DNA from: Corinectria fuckeliana
Taxonomy: Eukaryota > Ascomycota > Sordariomycetes > Hypocreales > Nectriaceae
Length of the DNA: 64,000 nt
Assembly: GCA_019137255.1 (NCBI GenBank)
Contig: WPDH01000006.1
Coordinates: 310,001 to 374,000 of the forward strand
Direction: 5' to 3'
Part shown: piece after piece, positions 23,153 through 35,367 of the stretch
How the letters are laid out: every line of letters begins with the position of its first letter
How positions within the stretch are numbered: position 1 is the stretch's first letter
The notes under the pieces: model-generated
What the model was told of the DNA's origin: nothing
Database searches by the model: none
What the model saw: only the letters and a program-made list of their open reading frames with translations
Program-made: the position numbers and the translations under genes

Positions 23153-23531
23153 TAAGAATGGTAAAGTAGTCGTGTTTAGTTGTTGGCGGTTATTCGAGCA
23201 CTGGATAATTATTTCGCGACTTCCTGGCTTCCGTCAACACAGTGCCCCTCCAAATCACAAGTGAAGTCCCATCGCAACCCACCTCCACGTGACAACGCAC
23301 CGCGAACCCACGCTCCAGTCGCGTCCACATAGCGTCGCCTTCACGCCATGACATGACCTCGTCATGCTGAAGCCCTCGCCCTAAAGTGCAGAATCCCGCC
23401 GAGCCACAGAAGGGCAGTTGCCTGTGTAGACCCGAGACGCGTCCTCCCCGTGCGCAGATGCCCTAAGCCGCCGTAGCTGAAGTCCGGCCCCGCGCCCCGA
23501 CTGCATCACCACTTCGCCGCGCGCTGCTACC
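23153..23531. promoter_or_regulatory. Intergenic, upstream of the MYST acetyltransferase
   Basis: This 379-bp stretch between two co-directional genes should hold the LRR gene's 3' UTR and the acetyltransferase promoter. It is C-rich and shows no recognised site. Confidence 0.45.
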
Positions 23532-25316
23532 ATGCCTCAGAAGCGCAAGCGACCGGAAGAAGACTCCGCCGAGCGCGCGCCGCGACCTCCTCAACATCCG
23601 GCTCATCAGCTCCCGGCCCAAACCCAACCCCCCGTCGCGCGCCGAGCGACGCGTCACACGCCGGTTCAACCACCACCGATCCCGCCTTCGTATCAACACC
23701 TCACATCGTCGCCCAAACCTGCGACGACGACGACGACAACAACAACAGCGCCGACTCAGCTCCCCGTCGCAGAGCCGCAGAAGCGAAGCCGCGCCGCGCG
23801 ACCCACGCCGGCCTCCGGCGTGCATCCTCCCTCCGCCCCCGTCGTGCGATGGACCCCGCCTGAACAGGCCGGCCAGACGACACGGCCTGCCGCCGCCATG
23901 GGAAGCCTCGCCACCGCCCGAGGCGTCGCTGCCCGGCCTCCGTCCGACCTCGTGGCCCCGGAGATTACATACCACGTCCCACAGGCGCACCCGCCGCCGT
24001 CGCATCGCACGTCCGCCCTCGTCCGGCCTCACGGCCCCTCGGCGCACCCGCCCAGGCTGCTCGACCACCCCGCGCCCATGACCGTCACGCCCGTCTACCC
24101 CCCGAAGCCGCCCGCCGCTCCGTCCCAGCAGGCGCTCCCCAATCCGCGCGCGGACCGGAACATCGACAAGGTTGTGTTCGGCAACATCTGCTTTCGCACC
24201 TGGTATCCGAGCTACTATGGCAAGGAGGTTCTGGGGGACGCATCTGGGAGTGCCGGCAAGGGCGGCAGCAAGGACGCCGGCGGTAAAGACCAGTCGGGCG
24301 GCAAGGCGTCGTCCCGCAAGGATCGCGATCACCCCCCCGTGCTCGAACGTCTCCACGTGTGCCCAAGCTGCTTCAAGTACTCCAAAGAACTTGTAGCTTG
24401 GTGGGGGCACGTCCGCATGTGCGAGCAGCGGGCCTACGTGCCAGGCCGTAAGATATATGCGCACCCGCGTGGGCGACGAAAGGTCCTGGTACCGCAAGAC
24501 GGCAAGGGACCGGGAGTGAAGAAGCGAAGGGGGGAAGGGGGAGTGCGATACGTGGAAGAGTTTGTGCAGGACGATGGAGAATGGAGTATATGGGAAGTGG
24601 ACGGCGAAAAGGACCCGGTAAGTTGAACATCCGGATCATTGAATCTTCATCATGGCGACAGAATTTGGCAAACCTCGAAGCCGCGCACGGCTAATATCAT
24701 TTTGGAACTCCCCAGCTCTTCTGCCAGAACCTCTCCCTCTTCGCGAAGCTCTTCCTCGACAACAAGTCCGTTTTCTTCGACGTTTCAGGCTTCAACTATT
24801 TCTTGCTGGTCTACACCCCCCCGGCCAGACCGCCCCCGCCTGGCTCGACCGAAGACCACCCCCCGACGCCGCAGATCACTGGCTTTTTCTCCAAGGAGAA
24901 GATGTCGTGGGACAATAACAACCTCGCCTGCATCCTCGTCTTCCCGCCGTGGCAGCGCAAGGGACTTGGCGCTCTGCTGATGGGGGCCTCGTACGAGATC
25001 TCGCGGCGGGAGGGCATCCTCGGCGGCCCCGAGAAGCCCATCTCGGATCTAGGCAAGAAGGGATACAAGCGCTTCTGGACGGGCGAGATTGCTCGGTGGC
25101 TCCTCGACCTGCCTCTCGTTGAAGGACCCAGCGCCGGCCGCGAGACGCTCGTGGATGTAAACGATTGCAGCCAGGCGACCTGGATTCACCCGGACGACTG
25201 CCTGCTGGTCCTCCGCGACATGGGCGTCGTCGAAGAGGCAGGCATGGGACCTGGGAAGCCCGAGGCCAAGGATCACGGCGAGGAAGCCGCAGCGGAGAAG
25301 AACGAAGGCGGAACGC

Positions 25317-25349
<33 letters not shown>

Positions 25350-25531
25350 AAGCCGACAAGGTGGTTAATACGGTGCCGCGGATGCGGGTGGACAAGCAGG
25401 CGGTGCGGCGATACGTGTCGAAGCACCGTATCAATCTGGAGCGGACGTGTGATGCCGAGGGCTTTGTGGAGGGCTATGCGATCAAGGCGCCCGAGGTCGA
25501 GGAGGAGGAGGAAGACGGGAAGGACAACTAG
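23532..25531 (+). CDS. MYST-family histone acetyltransferase, SAS2-like
   Basis: Exons are 23532-24617 and 24716-25531, giving 633 aa; the 98-nt intron (GTAAGT...CCCAG) joins VDGEKDP to LFCQNLSLF. The enzyme transfers acetyl from acetyl-CoA to histone lysines; Sas2-type enzymes act mainly on H4 K16. The order is: a disordered Pro/Thr-rich N terminus (1-205); the start of the MYST fold (VVFGNICFRTWY, about 214-224); a C2HC finger with C276, C279, H292 and C296; LFLDNKSVFFDV with the usually autoacetylated Lys at about 379; Cys434 in ACILVF; the acetyl-CoA loop PPWQRKGLG (439-447); and the catalytic Glu in GPEKPISDLG (about 468). A Gly/Lys/Ser-rich insertion separates the first strand from the finger, and a nine-Ala tract lies in the tail. 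Esa1 and Sas3 are less likely because no chromodomain or PHD finger is visible. Confidence 0.87.
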
Positions 25532-28426
25532 GTGGGTAGGCCGATGGCCTGTGGATTGGGATGGGGATGAAGCCCATATACGTATGATCATGATACCCCC
25601 CCGCTCGAGTTAAATCGAGCTAGACTTAACAATGGCAACCCTCTCGGGCTGCATCCTCAACAACTTGACGCCGTAATCGCCGTTTATGTCCGTATTGGAC
25701 GGGTCAAGAGGAGAGACATCAACTCCTTGGATCCAGAGTACGCCTGCTCACTCTACGAAAGGCTAGGTGAGAGAAGTTACAAGTATAGCCATCAACTCCC
25801 CATCATGCCAGCCCCTGCTCCTCCGTACGGATGCCGCGGCTCGAGTTGCGACCCGCCGCACTCGGGGAAGCCGCCGGCCGTCCGTTCCGGCGCCCGGAGC
25901 CATTGACCGCTCCAGACGGCGCGGAACGGCAGCAAAACCCGGGGGAAGTGTCGTGGCCATGAGCGCCATAGGCCTCCGGGTGTTGGAACGATGAAACGGC
26001 GCTCATGGCAGTGCCAATGGCTCCCTTTCAGCCGTGCCTTGCTCGTTATCCTCAATCCTCCTAGCTCCCCGATGCCGCTGGTGAACTTCCCCAAAGGGAA
26101 AAAGAGCTTGGACCGCCTGGGACGAAATTCACACCGGGCAGAGCTGGAGTCGTCCGCCAACCCGAAATTGCCCATGCCACACACGCCCCTTGAGCCGAAA
26201 ATTTCTTGCCAGCCAATTAATAAGTACATACAGTACGGAGGACACTTCTGCAGCCACTGCCACCCACTGAAGCCACTCACTGAAGCCACCCACTGAAGCC
26301 ACTCACTGAAGCCACCCACTGAAGCTACGGGTATGGGGCCCTGACGCATACTTGAGATGGCGGGAGAGAATCTGCCGCCTCTGCAGCATGCACCGCGGTT
26401 GCAGTTAATAATGTAGATTAAGTCGCAGGCGTGGTTCAAGTAAGGTTGCCAGCGTTTGAGGCACCCTAGCTACTTTACATAGCATGTATTTTACAGTGCG
26501 CGATATTGCCAGATCGCACATGTCCAACGACGCGTCCAGTCGGCATGGCTGAGCAAGTGATACTTCGAGGCCAACTTGTCTTCTTCATGAGCTTGAAACC
26601 TTTGAAGTTTTGATGCGGTATTGCTTCTCAGTGGCCCAATCCCTTAGAAGGCTGACAAAAGTCGTTGACTTTTTGCAATAAGCTGTCAAGTCGAGTTGAT
26701 CGTCAAGGAACCGCTACGCCTTCTTGGCTTGCCAATGGCCAATAATGACTAGTATCTGAGTGGCTACGGCCAACTTACTAGCTTGAAGCTCTCCAGCCTC
26801 CAACTTACCTGCGCGGCTGCGTCATTTCAAGGTTGTCCAGCTTTTCCCGCGGATGTGAAAGAAAATTTCGCGTCCCGAAGGCCCGGACCGAACCCCACTG
26901 TCATTTCCCAATGTCCAGGCCGCAAACTCTTTGCCAGTTCCCGTCGCTATGCTTGAGTCCACGGACGGTGAGCAAATGGATTCACAATCGCGACTTCTTT
27001 GTGCCACGTAGAGTTCAGATTGGGGTCACACTAGGAATTGGCCAAACAAGCTTGGGACCGCGGCGGTGTTGTCCGGAGCTTGCTCGGTGGGTTCTGTTAA
27101 ACCACCGACCTGATGGGATTGAAGCCATGTGCCAATGTGATACCCCATCCGGAGCCATAGACCAGGCACTGTGCGCGCCTGTCCATCTGAGATCTGGTGG
27201 ACAGCCAGATCACGGATCATGGGAGGATGCGCCACGAAAACGATGGGGAAGCGCTGCCCGACCTTCACCTCGAATCTCAGGAATCATCATCTCGACGTTG
27301 TGATACCGGCTTGGCTCAGCCGGATGCCAGGACCTTAACCTGTGGTCCATCCACCCACGTGAAGGTTCCTCTTCTGATTCGCCCTCGCAATTGAGGAAGC
27401 CGCCCAGTGGGGTCTGTCGTGCACTGTACATGATTGTGTTCAAATACAATCTGCCACTGTTCGTCATCGTAGATACTTCGTAGCAGCCTGGGTAACCTCC
27501 GATATCAATCCAGTCATATGCTTTTCTTCTTGGCCTAAGACAGGAACAATAAAAGACTTGACCGACATGTTACAAACCTAGATTTGTAACACCGTCCATG
27601 CCGTATCGAATAATTCCCCTTTCTGACCTCAGATCTGTTGCTGTTATGGTTTTTTTTCGGCCGGTGTTCCCCTATGCTCGTCCTCCGTCGGAAATTCGGT
27701 AGTGCCGTCGTCGTCCGGCCTGCGTGTGCAGCAATCCGATGGCACACACTCTTCCGTCTAGAGCGGTAGGGGTCCTCCCTCTTCCGGCGCTGGTTTTGTC
27801 CCTTCGTACCGAGATTTCTCTCCATGTTGCGCGTTCCATCGTCGGCCACCCACCCCCAGCTGGCATCCATCCGTGGCCCTCTCCCATGATTCATGGTCCA
27901 CCCGCCCAGCACGTCCCTCTCGACTGTAAAAGCCTCAGGCCCTGAGAAGGCCCAGAGCAATTACGTCCCAGCATTCTCCCATCGCCTCCACCCGACTTCC
28001 TCCGGACAGTTAGCTAGCGCGTGTAAATCCCACTCCCAATCAGATTCTCACGGCATTCTCTGCCTCGTCCTTTGCGTTGCTCGCTTGCAGCGTTGCCAGC
28101 CGTCCAGGCCTCGTCCTGTGTTCCTGGTGCTGAATTCTCACCCGGTCCTTCGCCTCCCCCGTAAAAATGTCTCGCCCCGATTGATCACTGCTCTCCTTCT
28201 TTCCACCGTTGCCCCGGCTGACACTCCCACCCCCTGGCCCTACCCACCCAAGTGGGCCCACCTATTCTCACTTTCCTCCCGGCTCCAGACGCTTTCTCTC
28301 TTCCCTTTTTCTCCTTCCACTGCCGTCCTGTCTCGTGCTGAGCTCCGTATCTCTCCTCTTTAAACCTCTCGTCAGCCTCTTTCTTCCCTTCACACTTCAA
28401 CCATCTCCCCTCACACAACCATCACA
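25532..28426. other. Long intergenic region before ATP synthase subunit 9
   Basis: These 2.9 kb hold no gene I can support. A 13-nt tandem repeat lies at 26263-26325. From about 28250 to 28426 the plus strand is strongly C/T-rich and ends CACAACCATCACA before the ATG, typical of a highly expressed fungal gene's promoter and leader. Open frames of up to 215 codons on the minus strand at 25792-26439 run through the tandem repeat and resemble nothing known. Confidence 0.5.
26263..26325. repeat. 13-nt minisatellite, nearly 5 copies
   Basis: The unit C(C/T)CACTGAAGCCA repeats about 4.8 times. The second base alternates strictly C, T, C, T, C, so the higher-order unit is 26 nt. This suggests a two-unit block that later duplicated. 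It lies in non-coding DNA. Confidence 0.9.
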
Positions 28427-29051
28427 ATGGCCTCCACTCGTGTCTTCGCCTCTCGCCTGGCCTCCCAGATGGCCGTCAAGGCCGCTCGCCCTGCTGTGCG
28501 CGCCCCCCTCGCTGCCGCCAGCAAGCGAACCATCACCGGTAAGTCCGCAAATGCGGCAAAAATTTTCCATCGGGTTTCCGGGCTCAATTGAGCCTCCCGA
28601 AGCTTGATGGGATCGACCTCCCAGTCGGAACAACCCGCTCACATTCGAATCAAGGCCAGGCCATGAAGCGCACTCAGGCCTCCAGCCTCCTCCAGGCCAC
28701 CACCCGCAACGCCTTCCAGGTCCAGCGCCGCGCCTACTCCTCCGAGATCGCCCAGGCCATGGTTGAGGTCTCCAAGAACATTGGTATGGGTTCTGCCGCC
28801 ATTGGTCTGACTGGTGCTGGTATCGGTATCGGTCTCGTCTTCGCTGCCCTCCTCAACGGTGTTGCCCGCAACCCCGCTCTCCGAGGCCAGCTCTTCTCCT
28901 ACGCCATTCTTGGTTTCGCCTTCGTCGAGGCCATCGGTCTTTTCGATCTGATGATTGCCCTCATGGCCAAGTTCGTACGTCAACACCGCAACCGATCTCC
29001 ATCGCTGTTCATCTTTGTATCGAAACTGACCACATTTCCTTTCAGACTTAA
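28427..29051 (+). CDS. atp9: Mitochondrial ATP synthase subunit 9 (F0 subunit c), nuclear
   Basis: Exons are 28427-28538, 28655-28974 and 29046-29051, giving 145 aa. The product is the proteolipid that forms the c-ring of mitochondrial ATP synthase. Residues 1 to about 64 are a matrix-targeting presequence rich in Arg, Ala and Ser, with the processing region at RRAYSS. The remaining 81 residues match mature fungal subunit c: two hydrophobic helices around the polar loop ARNPALRG and the proton-carrying Glu129 in GFAFVEAIGLF. Intron 1 uses an AAG acceptor, the only one that keeps the frame to GQAMKRTQ. Intron 2 leaves a terminal exon coding only Thr and the stop. The C/T-rich leader fits strong expression. 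Confidence 0.95.
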
Positions 29052-32000
29052 GCTGTTTCCTGGCCAATTGGGAAGGCTCGTGCCGAATGATCGAGTCAGT
29101 GATATGGGGGGGGCTGCTGAGCGCAGCGTGTCATCCGGTGTCCTGATGGCCCTGTCTAGGGTGCACTTGCTGCCAGCTTGCACGATAGAGGAGAGGTTGC
29201 CTTGTAATAGACGGGATAGAGAACTGGGAGGGACGTTGGTCATTGGGAACGTCTCTGTGGTAGAGTTTGGGAAATTCTGCGCAATTCCTCTCAGGGACCG
29301 ACTTGTAAAATAAAAAGCCTCATTCATCCCGATTCTTCCACAACACGAAGAGAGTTCCTTTTCATCAGAACACGCTTGTGCCAGCTCGACAGTGACGCAA
29401 TTCGTATCGTGTCTTATCGATTGAGAGGTCAATTGGCCCTCAATTAGCGGTATCTGAGTAGGCTTGATATCTTTCAGTTGAGGCAATTGCTCTCTTGAGC
29501 TCCCGTGGGCCGGGGCCGGGAAAGTTGGCGCCTTAGCCGAGCTGGCAGACACTCGCCTGCCAGTCATAACCGAGTTGACCCGGCCACCCAGTAACGCAAC
29601 TGTGTGCTCAACAAGCGCCTGGTGCAATACAGCGCAACAAGGCGGTCTATCTGGCGCCCTAATGCCTATATTTTCAGGCACGACTTGGCTACCGAACTTG
29701 GTCTGGTTTGAGCAAAGGTCCACACGGTGCTAAACTGGCACCTAGCAAGCGGGTCACTTGCTCGCAGGCGTCGCTCAGGCCAATAAGGGACATAGTAAGG
29801 AAGAAGACCCGGGGACCCGGGGGTCGATGGTGGATCATGGGAAGGATTCTCCAACAAGGGGAGAAGATTGTGGAGCTGACAAGAGGTATAAGGGAAGACA
29901 AGTCCACCTGATCGCAGACGAGCGGTTGGTCTTGGGTAGACCCAACATCAAGCATGCATGGCTGTGTAGATGCCAGGTCGAGCTGAGGATGCATAGCCAC
30001 TTCAAGGATTCTCAAGGTTGTTTTTTTTTACCTTGGATGGTAGCCAGCATTGCTACCTGGCTTCTGGGTATTGTGGTAAGGGACAGAGCCGCGCCCGAGC
30101 ACTTCCGTCAACAATGTTGGAGTCGTTATCGATACTGTGCAACGACATATTCGACTCACCCGAGAATGCCGCAAGACGAGACGAGACCGAGGGCGAAGGG
30201 TGGATTCATTCGACCGGGACAGCAAGTTTCCGAATAATCCAACGGAGAACCAAAAACTGCATCGAGCAAGTTAAGGGAATGCAGTATCCAAGTGAATACT
30301 GTTCCGTTTACCAGGAATATCCAGGGCTAAAGCGGGCGACGAGACGATGACCTGATCTCAAAGGGGACCGTTGCACGAGTGCCAGCGCCATGGTGAACTG
30401 ATCACGACCAGTCGAAGGAGCTTTGAGTTGTGATACTTCGGGCGACATGGCAGGGCACCCGCAACGGCCATCTTGGGGCGAAAGCCACGGAGGAACACGG
30501 ACGGCCATGTTGAACTGGTAACGTGCATCAAGCAGGAGTGGTTTTGTCGAGGAGAAGTCGTATCTTGAAGGACTCTGCTGGAAACCTTTGTTCCTCGATA
30601 CGCTCCCATCGATGGCAATTGTTCGAGGTCACCGCCCTTGTTTGACGTTGTCAAGGAATCCTAGGTCCATTGGACTTGGCCACTTGGGACGACGAACTTT
30701 GAAGTGGGCTTAAGGACTTTGAAACTCCTTGAAGCTTACTCCATGATTATACCTAATGATGTCCTCGTCAAGCGGGATTGTTTGGCACTGTTCGAGGTTA
30801 ACGTTGTAGCGCTCAATTGCTTGGTTGCTTGGGTCCAGTCCCCAGTTCAAACTTACAGCACTCGCGGGTGGTAGCGTGCCTCACGGTCCACTGTACTCCA
30901 CCAAGGCTCAGTAGGCCGCCAACTGGTCGAGATCATCCCCTAGCGCCGCAGGATATCAGAATCGACGACGACGACGACGAAGACACTCAATTAGCACAAC
31001 ACGAACAAAGACTCGACGAGAACAACAGTGTAGGAAAACAAAGAGAGGTGCAGGGCGATCGCAGGGGTTTCATCTCGTCACTTTCCCCTCTTTCGAAGTC
31101 ACATGACGCGGGCCGCCAACCACCCTCCCATGTGTCACATCGACAAGGTATTCGGGAAGGGACGGCCCTAGGGGGGGAGATGATTTGCTGCTACGCAATG
31201 CAGGGCGCCCAAGAGGATGGACGGCAACGGTAGCCAAGAGACTAGATTGGCGCTGTGCCGTAAGGGTGTGAAGGTGAGAAGGGGCAACCCGGCCACGCTG
31301 CCCGGATCGCACGACGACAACTGTCCCATCGGCTGATGAGAGAGGAGCGAGTTTTCGACCCCCTGACGCAGCTCGCGGAGGCTGTCCGGCAGAGCACTTC
31401 ACCGGGTTCTGCTGTACTTGAGGTGGGAAGATGGGCGGCGAGGTCCGATAGAGCGGAGGATGCATCTCTGGGGGGGTTTCCATGCAACTCGGGGGAGAGG
31501 TGTCGCGGCTTGATGAGGTAGAGAGGTACTACTAGAGGGGAAGAGAGGAAGAAGAAAGGAAAGAGGGAAACGCTGTGGGAGGAGGCCAGCTTGGATCTGG
31601 AAGGGAAGCAAGGAGGTCCTGTCTTGGCTGGCACCTTCCCATTCTTGCAATTGGCTGCTCGACCTAGGCTGCCGATTGAGGAAAGAGGAGAGCGCGCCAC
31701 AAGCCGTGTGCCTTGTACTTAGCCCCCGGGTGATTCGTCCGGGAAAAGAAAGACAACCCCTTTGGTTGGAGCATGCAGGCAGAGAATTTCAACGGAAGGC
31801 GGGCAAAGGATGCAAGGAACCTGAACCGAGACAAGACAAATGCAGCGTTTCCATGCTGGAGTATTGGCCAAGCCTTCGTACGCGTCTGCAATCCCTCTTC
31901 GTTTGATACGTACTTACTCATCGCACTGGCACGCGACCTCATCCGAACCCGACTGGCCTGCTTCGCTTCGCTTCGCTTTGCTTACATCGTTCGCCTAACG

Positions 32001-32612
32001 CCGGCAGTCGTACTTGTGAGGCGGGGAAATGGGCAAAAATCCGGGGTAGTAACGCAAGGCCTGGAATCCTTGCTGTTCTGGTGGAGCCCTTTCGTGCAGG
32101 CCGGGGCTGACGGCCACAGCCCCGACGGGCCATTACAGAGCCGCCCCTCGCAGAAAATCATGCCATTTCAATGTACGTAGTAGGCCTAGATAGTACTTTA
32201 CTTTGTATGAATGTTTTCACCAAATTCGAGGCCGCGTAATATTGTTCTATGTTGTTAGGGCCACCTGCGTGTTCTCCAACCCCGGGTACGATGCACGGTT
32301 GACTTGCCCTCCACTGCCCAGTGTACTAATTGCAAACAAAATGCAAGCCTTCTTTTTTGCTGTTGACTCGTAACCGAAACAATGCCCTGTCGGTGAATGT
32401 GCTCCTTACAGTTGAGCTGTCCAAGGGTCAACACATTTTTGGTACGGGATACATTCCTTTTCAACACCACGCGACAGCGCAATCTACTTACGGGGACCTA
32501 GTTGGACATTGTGGACATACGACGACGCATAATTATCTCGATTAACCTTTCTTGTTAATTGACAATACAATACAAGACTCCGCGCGTGGCCACGGGCCTA
32601 CCCGGTACCACC
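29052..32612. other. Long convergent intergenic region, ATP9 / RRP6
   Basis: These 3.6 kb lie between two gene ends. The first few hundred bases should be the ATP9 3' UTR. I recognise no protein similarity, RNA gene or transposon relic in the rest. It contains a (GAC)5-like run near 30963-30980 and patches of purine-rich sequence near 31520-31600. Many short overlapping open frames occur and are judged spurious. Confidence 0.5.
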
Positions 32613-35243
32613 TCACTTCCGGAACGTTGCACTGCGTTCTCCCCTGACTGGCATCGGCTTTCTTGCCCCCTTGACTGCAGATTCCGCGGACTTCGAGTAG
32701 GGATCAAACACCTTCCTCTTCCCGTTCTTTTCCGCTTCGTTGCCGGTGGCCTCCCGTTTTGCGTGCAGCACCGAGCTCGCGTTGTCGTAGTCGAACGGTA
32801 CCGCATTGTACTTCTTCTTGTCCTCCTGCTGCTTGAGCTTCTTTTCCAGTTGCCGGGTCTTGCGAGCCTTCTTGGCTTCTTGCCGTTTTAGCACGTCTTC
32901 CCCGGCTCCCTTTTCCCGAGCCTTACGCTCATTTCGACGCGCCTTCTTGCCCTTCTTGCGAGGCTGGTCCACGACGGAAATAACGCCTTCCATCTCCCCA
33001 TCGCTCTGCGCCGCCAGCTCTTCCTCACCTGAGCTTGAGTCTTCTTCCACCGCCTCCGACTTCCGCTTTTGCCCTCGCTTCAGCGTAAATTCCCCATCCA
33101 GATCTTCCTGATCTTCGCGGTTGCCAACCACAAGCTCCATCGCCACGGGCTGTGTCTCCGCGGAGGGCTGCTCGTCGGTGGGTTGATCGTGTTCAAGGTC
33201 AACCTCAGCCTGACCCTCTTGGACGAATCGCTGCCAAGGAAAGGGAATAGTATCCTCTTGATTGTCGGCAACCGGGCGGGACGCTTCCCAGCGAGTGCTA
33301 ACCGGCATATCCCCAAATAACTGTGATCGGGTCAGTCTGCTGACTGTCACCTCTCCATCCAGGTCAGGCAACTTGGTCGTTTGTTTGGCTACTCTCGGTC
33401 GGCCATTCTTTCGTACTGAATCCGGTGCCATCGACGTGAAGAAGTGGAGTAAGCTGGGTCCTCCTTGCGCCTTTGCCTCCTTGACTAGGTCCCAGATCTG
33501 GTTGAACCGTGGTCTCGCTATGGGCGCACCCAGTGGTAGCAGACTGTGGAGTGCCTTGGCATCGGGGGGGTTGATGCGGGCAATGTCGGCAATGCTGTTG
33601 GTAGAGAGGACGTAGTTCGGGCTTTCGTCCTCTTTTCTCGCCGTGTCATCTCGCCATTTCCAGAGGGCCTTGAAAACAGAAAACTGTTCGCTGTTGAAGG
33701 CCAGATGAGAGTTCTTGAAGACGTAACCGTACCAGCCACGAGAACCCTCCCCACTCTCCTCATTGTAGCCCGGGTGTTCGTGGCGAGAGAGTGATAGTTC
33801 TCTTGATTTTTGAAGGGCACGCGCCATGTAGTTTGTCACATTTTCCGTAGCTACTAGATCATTTCGCACCCGGTCGAAGATGTAGAGAAGATAGTGTGTG
33901 TCTGAACGGGCATAATACATCATTTCTTCGGGTATAGGTCTAAAGAAGGTAAGTCAACTGAACCGATAAGTAAATGGACAAGTACTCACCTAATTCTCCA
34001 GTCTGCTAGTTGGTATTGCTTGTCTGCATCAAAATCGACAAACTTGGACAACAGGAATGCTAGGCTTCTCCCGGAGTAGAGCAGCTCGCATGCGAAGAAC
34101 GTGTCAAAGAGACCGTTCACATACAGTCCTAGGTCTCGCTGCAGCCACACCATATCCATGTATGCACCGTGAAAGACCTAAGCAGGATTAGCAATTGCGG
34201 GACATGGTAATTGCAGCTCCCAGCTCACCTTGACAATACTAGGGTCGGCGAAGACCTCGTTAAGCACCTCGAGCTTGTGTCGCCATGGCTGCAACGTATC
34301 GACAATCCAGTCCTTGTCCCGCGTGCTGACTTGCATGAGGGAGACAAGGCCAACGTAGGTTCGGTAATCGTGGTGCTCCAAGTCCACAGCAATCTCCCGA
34401 GCCTTCTTCAGCTCCTCCAACATTTCGAGTACGCCTTCGTATGTGTCGACCCAGGTCGCTTGTGTTGTTTCCACTGGCTGATACATGATGGGTTCGGCTC
34501 TCTCGGATACTGATTTCGGGTATTCCATGCGCGAAATCTCGGTCTCGTAAGGATGACGGTACCTAATGCGAACGCGCTAGGTTAGTGATCGGACTCTAGG
34601 TAGTTTATGGTATGGGGGAGAGTATCATACTGTGGTGTGCCATTCTCATTTGGAACTATGATGAGGCTCTCTTCCAGAGAAATCTTGGCATGCGGCTTCG
34701 ATGTAAGGACCGGCTTCCAAGGAGAGGTAGGAAAGTTGTCGGGCTTCCGCTCGAACAAGACCTGCGGCTTGGAGATGTTGGCATTTCGGATAACCTTGGC
34801 TGTTGACTTGGCCTTCTTCGGCTTTGTCGCCTGGTAATGATTAGCTGTGGACGACTGGTACACGATATGGTTGAACGTACGGGGTCTGCCACTGGAGGCT
34901 CCCTTCTCTTAACCAGCCCTGTGTACTCATCCAGTGCCGTGTCTGCCTTTTCGAGAATGGAATCGACCACATCGACAACCCCCCGCCAGTTCATCTCTAT
35001 ATCCTCCGCATCTTCGATCTTAGGCGCTTTGACACCGCAGGCCCTTCCAGCTGATTGCAGTAGGCGGGTGGAGAGCTCTAGGATTCGCGCTGACCTGTCC
35101 TCGAGCTGCTGGCCAACTTCGGGGTTGACGGTGCGCTGGAAGCTGAGGTCCTCGGCGGCGATGCGATTCACTGTCTTGACAGTCGAGACGAGCGACTTCT
35201 GCACGCTCTCCTGGAGCGACTTGAAGTCCTGAGTGGGCTCCAT
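32613..35243 (-). CDS. rrp6: Nuclear exosome 3'-5' exoribonuclease RRP6
   Basis: Minus-strand exons are 35243-34881, 34830-34631, 34562-34229, 34177-33990 and 33939-32613, giving 803 aa. All four introns are 50-68 nt with GT-AG ends. RRP6 (EXOSC10) is the distributive 3'-5' nuclease of the nuclear exosome, processing rRNA and snoRNA and degrading aberrant transcripts. Residues about 10-110 match the N-terminal domain that binds the Rrp47 partner. The DEDD-Y nuclease follows: motif I AVDLEHHDY (about 246-254, Asp and Glu), motif II VFHGAYMDMVWLQRDLGLYV just after the third intron, and motif III YYARSDTHYLL with the catalytic Tyr and Asp at the start of exon 5. An HRDC domain follows (KALWKWRDDTARKED to about residue 560). 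The Lys/Glu-rich C terminus resembles exosome-binding and nuclear-localisation tails. Confidence 0.95.
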
Positions 35244-35344
35244 GGCGGCGATAAGAGGTTGCGCGTGCGCGGGGAGATGACGAAGTAGCGATCGCGATGC
35301 GTCTCAGAGTCTCGAAAAATTCACGGATGGACCAACAAAGGGTT

Positions 35345-35367
35345 CTTATCGATAAGATAAGCCTATC
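35345..35367. promoter_or_regulatory. Clustered GATA sites in the rrp6 promoter
   Basis: The palindrome CTTATCGATAAG is directly followed by another GATAAG and, 2 nt later, CTATC, giving four GATA cores in 23 bp. It lies about 100 bp upstream of the rrp6 ATG. Fungal GATA factors (nitrogen regulators such as AreA/NIT2, siderophore repressors, White Collar proteins) bind such sites. Which one, if any, acts here is unknown. Confidence 0.45.

Noticed and set aside
23463..24497. 344-codon minus-strand frame opposite the MYST acetyltransferase
   Set aside because: Arg/Gly/Ala-rich translation without domains, caused by GC-rich third positions on the coding strand.
25792..26439. 215-codon minus-strand frame with repeated Ser-Gly-Phe-Trp motifs
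   Set aside because: The apparent protein repeats come from the 13-nt minisatellite being read through; no similarity outside it.
29052..32612. Possible transposon or gene relic in the long ATP9-RRP6 spacer
   Set aside because: No terminal repeats, target duplications or protein similarity could be recognised in any frame.
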